11,788 nt of DNA. Origin: Cyclospora cayetanensis (Eukaryota > Apicomplexa > Conoidasida > Eucoccidiorida > Eimeriidae). Below are positions 1 to 7,109 of the stretch, piece by piece. Under the pieces are notes generated by a model. That model was not told the origin of the DNA. It saw only the letters and a list, made by a program, of their open reading frames with translations, and searched no databases. The number at the start of each line of letters is the position of its first letter. The first letter of the stretch is position 1. The position numbers and the translations under genes are program-made. The DNA is taken from positions 1 through 11,788 of the forward strand of contig NW_020312337.1 of assembly GCF_002999335.1 (NCBI RefSeq). Direction: 5' to 3'.

Positions 1-1485
1 TTATCGATTTGTCTGTTTATTGATGAATTTCCTTGCTTTTGCTTGCTCACTTTTTCCGTGGCTTAGTGTTGAGCTTGTGTGCACACAGCACGTCGAGTCA
101 GGGCATGTATGAAGGCTTGAACTGTAGTAAAGCCTGCATGCAGACGATGTTCCCTACATGAATACAACCATCATTTAAGTACTTCCACCTCCAGCAATCG
201 TGCCGCATGAACATTCTCTTCATCTGAAAGCCTCGAAGCCAGGTACATTCCCAGATCGCTAGTTAGATCTTCATATACTTGCCCATACATATGATTATCC
301 TTTTTCTTGTCAACATACCATCATTGACGCAACCGTGAACTCCTTACTGGCTAACAAGCCATGCCTTTCTACCAGCTGTGGAGAGACTGTTCACATCGGC
401 TTGCAGACTAGCCTCTGCTTCCCTTAGGCGTCGTGCCACGGTTTGCATCCACCACCAAAGGTCTTTTTCTCTCATCCCTCAGCCAGCGAAAAATGGAATA
501 CTGAATGGGCAAACTGTATGGTCGAAGCCAATCAAATGTAGTAGACATGCCTGCCATCCCGCTACTCCACAGTCAATGGCAGCGGAGAACAGCTGTACCG
601 CATTGCGCTGTGCTACTCAGTGTAGCATATTCATTTTAGATCTCCGGAGGGTGAACTGAGCCCATGCCACTGGGGGCAATAATTCGGGTGTAAGAACTTT
701 TAAGTTGGGCACACTCCAATTTCAGTTTTTCATTGAACATAGCAAGCAGAGTGGATAGCTTTCAGATGCGCCCTAGCCCAATGCGTTCCTTGCCTCCTCT
801 ATCAAGTCAGTAATTACACCCCTGCCAGTGTCATCGATGCAGTGATTTAGAGCTTGAGGCGTCTCTGGTTTGCTGCACGGCACGAGGGGACGACCCGTAG
901 CCGCTTATGGCGCGATCAGATGGCGCGTTTGCCTTTCAATCCAAACTATTCGGAGCGCTACAAGACAGCGAAAGCTTGATCGTGCCAGTTAAAAACGCCG
1001 CGTGCACTCTTCCAAGGTGTGTGTGCAGACAGCCTACAGCGCACAGAGGTGCTTCAGAAGGGGTGACCGGGTGTAGTAACGAGGTGATTATGCGCCTCAT
1101 GCACATCCGCCATTTGCTTTTTTCTTAGGCATAATCAGTGCATCGAATTACAGGAGTTGCGCATAGACCTGAATACGAAAGAAACAGACGGAGCACACGC
1201 CGCACAGCACCACAGACGGATACCCCGTAGTCGTCCAGTGCGCGCTTCGCGAGGACTCCGCGTGCAGTCATTTGCCCTTTTGCAGCCGATTATCGCTTAT
1301 TTTAATTTATGCAAGCCGAATTAGGCGAAAAAAACGGCTGGATAAGGCCGCAGACAGGCCATGCTGCTGCACCGCACCAAACCCAGAAGCAGCCTATGCA
1401 GCAGCAGCAAATTCTGCCTGCCAGGGGGTCAGCCCGCCGCCAGTTCTGCGTGTTTTGCAAGTAGTATTTTCTTTCATATTCGTGA
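1..1485. other. Gene-free left flank
   Basis: I find no supportable gene here. The open frames are short (at most about 93 codons), lack recognisable motifs and mostly lack coding character. The stretch from about 1360 to 1510 becomes richer in CAG/GCA triplets and ends in a pyrimidine-rich acceptor-like sequence (around 1486-1510, ending ctagtctcag). This suggests the 5' leader, or an upstream non-coding exon border, of the large gene that follows. No tRNA, rRNA or repeat element was recognised. Confidence 0.5.
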
Positions 1486-1560
1486 ACGTTCTCTCATTTC
1501 CTAGTCTCAGGTCCTAAGTCAGGGCCAGTGCAAAAGCCTTTGCTGCCTCCCGCCTGCCTC

Positions 1561-1580
1561 TGGGGGCCCCTGGGGGCCCC
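1561..1580. repeat. Two tandem copies of tgggggcccc
   Basis: Two perfect head-to-tail copies of a 10-base unit, tgggggcccc, occupy 1561-1570 and 1571-1580. The core GGGGCCCC is self-complementary. Similar G-run/C-run blocks recur at about 1758-1767, 1785-1796 and 10029-10036. The repeat lies just upstream of the first ATG of the large gene, so it may be in its 5' untranslated leader. Its function is unknown. Confidence 0.75.
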
Positions 1581-1614
1581 CCGAAAGTACAGCAGCGTTG
1601 CATCCGGAACCAAC

Positions 1615-4600
1615 ATGCTCGACAGCGCAGCAGAAGCAGCACCACTCGCTGCTGCCGGAGCAGCAGAGAATGCTGCTGCACTCGGAGGAGGAGCTCGGGA
1701 GACACCTGCGAGGAAACTGGCAGCAGCGGCGAAGTCTGCTCCCCGTCCATGGAGTTTTCGGGGGGCCCTTAGTCGCAGCGGGGAGGGGCCCCCCTTACAG
1801 GCCCACCCTGCAGCCGTTACAGCAGGCAGCACGGGCAACTCGGATTCTGCTACTCCGAGCAGCAGTAGCGACACAGACGACGAAGTCGCGAGCGGGTTGA
1901 GTAGCAGCTATCGCAGCAGCGTGTGTGAGGCGTCGCCTAAGGGAGCCGGCAGTCCAACGGAACGGAGGCTTCCCAGATCGCACCAGGACAGGAAAAAGAG
2001 GCGCAGCAGCGCCAGACAGTCTTTGGTGGGAGTCGCATCGCCCGCAGCAGCGGATGCTGATGAGACTCCCGTCCCCGCGACTGCGACTGCCGCTGCTGCA
2101 GCCACCCCAGCGGCAGCAGCGACCAAGCGTTCCCGCCGTCGCAGGAGGGGGAGCAGCGACGACGGCAGCGACAGGGGGGGGGAAGGCGGGAGAGGTCCAA
2201 GCCACACCCCCGTAGCAGGAGCTGAGGAGGAGGAAGACGAGGAGGAGGCTGACACAGCAGGGGGGGGTGCAGCCGCTTCAGCGCTGGCAGAAGAAGGCGT
2301 AGGTCGCAGTCGCTCGCAGCGCAAGTGCCGCCGAGTAAGAAATTACAGCCTTCTGCATGCGGGGGGATCGGATCCTTCGCTGGAAGTGTCGATTTATTCA
2401 GAAGCAGGAAATCTGCAGCAACAGCAGCAGCAGCACCAACAAGGGCGGAGTTCACCCAGCAGCAGCAAGAGTCTGGTTCCCGTAACCGCTGAGACGCATG
2501 CGCAGAAGTGGAAGCAGTTCTACGAGTCTCACCAAGACCGTCTTGTTGCTTTCAACTCCTTTTCGCCAGCTGCAGGAGCCGCGCTGCTGCTGCGAGTCAT
2601 TCCTGGTTTCTCTTTGCAGCAGCAACAAATATGCGTGGAGGTTGGTCACGGGAGTCGACCTCTCGCGCCTCATCTTTTCGTCGAGTGTCTGGAGAGTCGG
2701 TTTCAGAGCAGCGCAGCCTCCCCTCCCTCTTGCTGCTGCTGCAGCGAGGGGGCGGGGGCGAGCAACAGGTGTGGCAGCTGCTTCTGCTGCGTCGCAGCGA
2801 CAGACAGCGGCCGCTTTCTTTTGCTCGAGTGCTGCAGCGAAGCCGCCCTCTCCGCAATAGGAGGAACAGGCAACAGCCCATGGCCTCTTTGGGAGGCGAC
2901 TAAGGAAGAGGCAGCGGAGGCGGAAGTCGCCGCGCTGGAAAGCCACTCAAGGGTCGAGCCTAGGACGGAAAAAGGCTGCCTTGCAAGCGCCTCCTCCCCG
3001 CTGTCGAGGGAAGCGCGAGGAGCGGCAGAGTGCGATGCAGCAGACAGCGTTTTGCGGCCTTTTTCAGCGGGAGGAGAACGCCTCCTTGCCGCAGCCGACG
3101 TCTTAAGGGGCGCCTCTCCGCCGCCTTGTGCAGTGAAGGCTGTGTATGGCAGCGGCGGAGACATGCTTGCCGTGTTGAAGTATCTTCACGACGTGGGGAG
3201 GCTTGAGTTTCTCAGGATGGAGCATGGTACGAAGTATTTCGACTGCGGAAGCGAAGAGCGAGAGCTGGAAGGCGTTCCCAGTGGTGCTCCTGGCAGCGGG
3301 GGGGGGAGTAGAGGCGGCAACAACGGCAGCTTGAGGTTCCTGGCTGCCCCCGTGTTTGCGTACACGCATCCGAGCCTTCCTGTCAGACTTCTTCAGAGGC
3401 AGCAGCAGCAGCGGATGGAGCAGCGGCAAGGCGGCTCGAAGTCAGACTCCGAAATTCTCGGGGAGGAAGTGTCTCCGGCGTCTCCCTGCGCCGGAGCAGC
3501 GGCCTCTGCAGGAGCGGCGGAAGCAGGCTTCGTGGGGTGCGGAAAATACGTCGTCTTGAAGAGCACGCTCGACTCCTTTTGCTGCTTGCTACCTCTGACG
3601 GGTTCTCTTGACTGGAAGGATGATCTGCGGATCCCACGCGTCCTTGTGCACTGGTTCGACAGCCTCAGTCTCTTGCTGCAGCAGCCTGCTGCTGCGCCTC
3701 CCGCAGCAGATGCTGGCGACGCACGTGGCGGGTGTGTCAAGCAGCCTTCTCCCACGGAGGCGCAGCACGAGCAGCGAGCGGCGGCGCAAAAGTTTGTCTC
3801 CTCTTTCGAGCCGCAGAACAAGGAGGAAGCAGCCCGTCCAGTCGCCTCGGCTCGAATGGTGGGAGCAGGAAGTTCGACAGAAAACAACATTCATCGAGCT
3901 GCTCCACCTCCCGCTGCACCTGGTGGCCTCTCAGGACCCTTAGGGGTAGCTGGAGGCTTTCTGGTTTTTGTCGAACCGAGGGAAAAGCTCGATATTCATA
4001 TCCTCACGATTTTCAAGGCAAGAAGGAGCTGCAGCCACGCGCGCCGCTGTTTTTCTGAGCATCATGCAGCTATATATATAGGCTACATGCATGCACCGTG
4101 TAGGGTGCTTTTGCAGTGCTGCCGTGGGCGTCTGTTTCTGTTGCGGCGAAGAGCCCTGCCTCCGTCCGTGTTGCTGCTCGCGCGGTGTGTGAATGTATCT
4201 CTGTCTGCATTTCTGGTAGCGCTCTCCACTGTGTGGAGTGTTTCTTCTGCTGCGAATGCGGTGGTGTGGTTCGCTGAGCAGCCGTGTGTTTTACGTGGGT
4301 GTCTTTTGTGTCGTTTTATACGCCAGCTGCGGCTGCCACGGCTGTGTCTTTCTTCTTCTCAGGCTCTCCACTGTGCAACCTTCAATACCAAATCTCCCGC
4401 CCAGTACCTTCGCCTCGTTCGAATTGGCGCCAGCAATGGCAGCACGACGACAAGCAGCAGCAGCGGCATCAGCAGCGGTGTGGAGAGCCGCAGTGTGGCT
4501 TTCGTGCTGCAAAAGAGAGAAGTGGCGTACGCTTCTTACGGAGAGATGCACTCCGACTTTCTTAGGGTCCTCTACAGGGCCAGGCGGGAGATGCATATCG

Positions 4601-6087
4601 ACGCCGACAGCCTTCTCCCCCCCCAGCAGCCTCCCAAGTGGATGTCTTCTGCCCCCGAAGACATAGAGATGCTCCTCGAATACCAAGCGCAGCAGCAGAG
4701 GCAACCGCAGCAGCTGTCAGTGCAGATGGAGCCAACGGGGGGAAGACGCGCAGGGCAGCGCAGGCGAGGCAGGATTGCGCAGCACAACGTTCTCATGAGC
4801 GATGAGGAGGCGGAAGAGGGAGTTCAGCAGCTGCATCAGCTCCACCAAAGGAGATCGGCGCGTGGAAGGCCTCAAAGGCTCAAATCCAAAGGTACACCCG
4901 AATCGCCTGCGTGGGGAGCAGCTGCAGCACCCCCAGACACGCCAGCAGCGCTGTTTGAACAGCAGCAGCAGCAGCAGCAGCAGCGTGGCTCCCTTGCAGC
5001 ACGACGCGAGTCTGCAGGCGACCCTCTTGCTGCTTTGCGACATCGTGCAGTTGCGGCTGAGAGGAGGGTAAAGCATGCGCGGGAGGCTGCCGAGGAAGCG
5101 CGCAGCCAGCTCTATCTCTGCTGCAGCGAGCTGCTGCACCGGCTGCAGCAGCAGCATACACCCGATGAAGAGGTCGAGACTCTTGGGGAACGGAGGCCAA
5201 GTGAACGGGTGCAGCACAAGCTGCAGCAGCAGCTGCAGCAGCTGATGAGGCAAGCAAAGATGGCGGACCAGGTGGATCAGGAAGCAGCAGCAGCGGCAAG
5301 AATGGCTAGGGACGAATTGGAGCAGCAGCAACAGAGGCTGCTTGAGGAAGAGCGCTTCGGCAGCAGCAGCGGCAGCAATGAGCCGGTGGGAGCAAAACTG
5401 AAGGAAATTGCAGTTGCTGCATCTGCACTCGCGCACGAATGCGCACAGCTGGCTGGACTGCACCCGCCATCGCACTCTGTGCAGCAGCAGCAGCACCAAC
5501 CGGCTCAGAGCGCCTCGGTGCAAACCCCACTCCCCCCTTCTCCCATGGCAAAACGATCCCACTTTAGCCAGCCGCTGCCACAGCAGCAGCTGCAGCAGCA
5601 GCAGCTCTTGCTGCACTTGCAAGCGGCAAGCGCGCGAGCAGCAGCACTGCAACATGGATCCGGTTCACTATTCCAAGCGTCGGATCAGGGGCGTGCAGTG
5701 TTGCAGGCGCTGCAGCAGCAAGCTGAGATGTACAGCGCGCAGCACCAACAGCACCCGTTGCTGTCTATTGCCAGAAGCGCGTTGCATGCGCTGCCCGGAT
5801 ACTCCCCTTTTGGATCCCAGGCTCTGGCTGCCGGCTGGCCTGTGGGAGTGCAGCAGCAATTGGTGCAGCAGCAGCAGCAAATGCAGCAGCAAATGCGGCA
5901 GCAACAGCAGCATATGCAGCAGCAACAGCAATTGCTCCAACAGCAGCAGCTTGAGCAGCAGCGACGCTTGGACCAGCAGCACCTCGGTCAGCCTTATAAG
6001 GATGCGGAGCAACAATGTCATCCGCATCCGTCATACCAAACACTGCCCTTTGTACCCCCCCCAGGCACGCCACCCCAATCAGTATAG
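1615..6087 (+). CDS. Large Gln/Ala/Ser-rich low-complexity protein, unidentified
   Basis: I do not recognise this gene. The frame is open from 1486 to the TAG at 6085-6087. The first ATG is at 1615 in a fair context (A at -3), giving 1490 residues read straight through, or 1375 if the probable intron 4018-4362 is removed. Order of visible parts: Ala/Ser-rich start; basic patch KRSRRRRRG at residue 171, like a nuclear localisation signal; acidic run around 2218-2250; Q6 at 2416-2433; a non-repetitive segment 2473-2703; a Cys cluster near 2731-2793; segments 3127-3252, 3529-3684 and 3952-4017; then 4363-4428 and 4492-4698 after the intron; another basic patch near 4738-4776; Q8 at 4960-4983; a charged, probably coiled-coil region 5038-5340; and a Gln/His-rich tail 5851-5966. 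The nuclear-type basic patches and Gln-rich tail are compatible with a transcription or chromatin co-regulator, but that is inference. An upstream exon is possible, because the frame is open before the ATG and preceded by an acceptor-like sequence. Confidence 0.8.
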   Translation: MLDSAAEAAPLAAAGAAENAAALGGGARETPARKLAAAAKSAPRPWSFRGALSRSGEGPPLQAHPAAVTAGSTGNSDSATPSSSSDTDDEVASGLSSSYRSSVCEASPKGAGSPTERRLPRSHQDRKKRRSSARQSLVGVASPAAADADETPVPATATAAAAATPAAAATKRSRRRRRGSSDDGSDRGGEGGRGPSHTPVAGAEEEEDEEEADTAGGGAAASALAEEGVGRSRSQRKCRRVRNYSLLHAGGSDPSLEVSIYSEAGNLQQQQQQHQQGRSSPSSSKSLVPVTAETHAQKWKQFYESHQDRLVAFNSFSPAAGAALLLRVIPGFSLQQQQICVEVGHGSRPLAPHLFVECLESRFQSSAASPPSCCCCSEGAGASNRCGSCFCCVAATDSGRFLLLECCSEAALSAIGGTGNSPWPLWEATKEEAAEAEVAALESHSRVEPRTEKGCLASASSPLSREARGAAECDAADSVLRPFSAGGERLLAAADVLRGASPPPCAVKAVYGSGGDMLAVLKYLHDVGRLEFLRMEHGTKYFDCGSEERELEGVPSGAPGSGGGSRGGNNGSLRFLAAPVFAYTHPSLPVRLLQRQQQQRMEQRQGGSKSDSEILGEEVSPASPCAGAAASAGAAEAGFVGCGKYVVLKSTLDSFCCLLPLTGSLDWKDDLRIPRVLVHWFDSLSLLLQQPAAAPPAADAGDARGGCVKQPSPTEAQHEQRAAAQKFVSSFEPQNKEEAARPVASARMVGAGSSTENNIHRAAPPPAAPGGLSGPLGVAGGFLVFVEPREKLDIHILTIFKARRSCSHARRCFSEHHAAIYIGYMHAPCRVLLQCCRGRLFLLRRRALPPSVLLLARCVNVSLSAFLVALSTVWSVSSAANAVVWFAEQPCVLRGCLLCRFIRQLRLPRLCLSSSQALHCATFNTKSPAQYLRLVRIGASNGSTTTSSSSGISSGVESRSVAFVLQKREVAYASYGEMHSDFLRVLYRARREMHIDADSLLPPQQPPKWMSSAPEDIEMLLEYQAQQQRQPQQLSVQMEPTGGRRAGQRRRGRIAQHNVLMSDEEAEEGVQQLHQLHQRRSARGRPQRLKSKGTPESPAWGAAAAPPDTPAALFEQQQQQQQQRGSLAARRESAGDPLAALRHRAVAAERRVKHAREAAEEARSQLYLCCSELLHRLQQQHTPDEEVETLGERRPSERVQHKLQQQLQQLMRQAKMADQVDQEAAAAARMARDELEQQQQRLLEEERFGSSSGSNEPVGAKLKEIAVAASALAHECAQLAGLHPPSHSVQQQQHQPAQSASVQTPLPPSPMAKRSHFSQPLPQQQLQQQQLLLHLQAASARAAALQHGSGSLFQASDQGRAVLQALQQQAEMYSAQHQQHPLLSIARSALHALPGYSPFGSQALAAGWPVGVQQQLVQQQQQMQQQMRQQQQHMQQQQQLLQQQQLEQQRRLDQQHLGQPYKDAEQQCHPHPSYQTLPFVPPPGTPPQSV
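4018..4362 (+). other. Probable GC-AG intron, in frame and stopless
   Basis: The left border reads ttcaag|gcaaga, which fits the minor GC donor class (AG|GCAAG). The right border reads tttcttcttctcag|g, a strong pyrimidine tract and AG. The 345 nt are exactly 115 codons with no stop, so the coding frame appears uninterrupted. Composition changes sharply inside: no CAG runs, a TATATATATA stretch at 4071-4080, and GT-rich text. The read-through peptide is full of Cys, Arg, Leu and Val, unlike both flanks. Removing it joins residue 801 (Lys, end of an island ending LTIFK) to ALHCATF in phase 0. The alternative is a genuine 115-residue coding insert. Confidence 0.62.
4088..4095. promoter_or_regulatory. 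TGCATGCA motif inside probable intron
   Basis: TGCATGC is a palindromic core known from apicomplexan promoters as a binding site of AP2-family factors. Here it sits inside the probable intron, so a promoter role is doubtful. Matching cores also occur at 135-142 and, on the other strand, within 6829-6836. Each may be chance. Confidence 0.15.
4960..4983 (+). repeat. Uninterrupted (CAG)8 microsatellite
   Basis: Eight perfect CAG triplets encode eight glutamines in the large protein. This is the longest pure run in the window, and such runs are prone to slippage and length polymorphism between strains. Neighbouring interrupted CAG clusters at 5221-5240 and 5581-5606 read in the same phase. Confidence 0.95.
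5851..5966 (+). repeat. Interrupted CAG/CAA/ATG tract coding a Gln-rich tail
   Basis: About 116 bases of CAG and CAA triplets, broken by ATG, TTG, CTC and CAT, code a Gln/Met/His-rich segment near the C terminus of the large protein. CAA interruptions reduce slippage and show that glutamine, not only the DNA repeat, is being kept. The protein ends about 40 residues later in a Pro-rich stretch. Confidence 0.9.
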
Positions 6088-7109
6088 TTGAACGTTCCTG
6101 TGCGCGTAGACTAGGACGGCAGACAAAGCGAGACAGGCGCAATGAAGAGAGGGTAGTTTGACGACTTGGCATGTTTGTGGCAGACAGCAACAGCGAGGAG
6201 TGCTGTAATGTTGCAGTCTGCTGAAAAAATACTAAAGTAGCGAAAACGATGGGGCGTTCAAGGCTTGATGTGAAATTATCGGGTATACGCCTTCTTGCAG
6301 TAGCGATTCTGTGGATGTGCAGCTACTCCATTGAAAACAGTCAAAGAGAGAATAAAGGCAAAGGGATCGGAGGGACGGCGGTACATTGTGTACTCGCCCT
6401 CCATCCGATCCGGCATGTTGATTTACTTTCACATCTCCTCCCCTGTTCCATATTGCTCAATTGATGTTGCGCAGTCGAGCCAATCCTGCGTTAGGGCGTG
6501 CAGATGCTACTATACGGGAAACATTAGCATCTTTGTTCTGGTAGAAACTGACGCGAGCAACATCAGATGGATAAGAACAACAGCACACGTTAGTTCACAT
6601 AGCGAGTGCCCATGTTGAACCCTTAGATGCAATCTGTCAGCGCCAGCCTTTCACAGAGAGCATCCATGGCGGCCTTCTTACTTGTAATCCGTCGGTGCCA
6701 GTTTTCGTATTTTGCTGTTCTCTAGAGTGCGCGCATCTTTTTTTGAGCCAGAATTTGCTCAAGTTGTGCTTTGAGAAAGCGCAAGACGGCAAGTTGCTTC
6801 GTTGAGATACTAGCATTTTCGCTTGCAGGCATGCATAGAGCCACAAGCGCGACATGACTGAAGGGCCATCCGCACCCATATCTCAGTAATGACTTGCTTT
6901 TTTACATTTTCCCCGGTCCACTTCGTAGGGGTCAACATGCGAACGGGGAAATACGCATCTCATAGGCACCAATCCATAGGGAAAAAGATACGTGCGGGCA
7001 CAGGATCATATTATTTTCACGTTCTCCTACTGGCAAGCCAATATGGTATTTGCTTACACAGGGTCATCTGTTTTGTCCGGATGCTTGAATGCGCGCGTGT
7101 TTACCAAAA
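6088..7109. other. Shared 3' flank between convergent genes
   Basis: This 1.0-kb stretch separates the stop of the large + strand gene from the stop of the - strand hydrolase, so it should contain both 3' untranslated regions and their polyadenylation sites. I see no coding frame I would defend; the longest, about 80 codons on the - strand at 6637-6879, has no recognisable motif. A GCATGCAT palindrome lies at 6829-6836. No canonical poly(A) signal could be assigned with confidence. Confidence 0.5.

Noticed and set aside
1272..1517. 81-codon + strand frame as a first exon of the large gene
   Set aside because: The only nearby donor (about 1461) would give a 50-nt intron, and joining to 1511 falls in the wrong phase for the large frame.
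4402..4432. tRNA-like gttcgaatt flanked by GC stems
   Set aside because: It is within coding sequence of the large gene, and no cloverleaf can be built around it.
4717..5655. 312-codon open frame on the - strand
   Set aside because: It is antisense to the CAG-rich part of the large gene and consists of Leu, Cys and Ala runs expected from reading CTG/TGC/GCT repeats. It has no independent motif or splice signals.
5408..6091. 227-codon + strand frame overlapping the large gene
   Set aside because: A shifted reading of the same repeats, giving Ser/Cys runs (AGC/TGC). Its openness follows from repeat periodicity.
6637..6879. 80-codon - strand frame in the convergent spacer
   Set aside because: No motif, no splice context and no link to the hydrolase, whose family C terminus is already complete at 7110.
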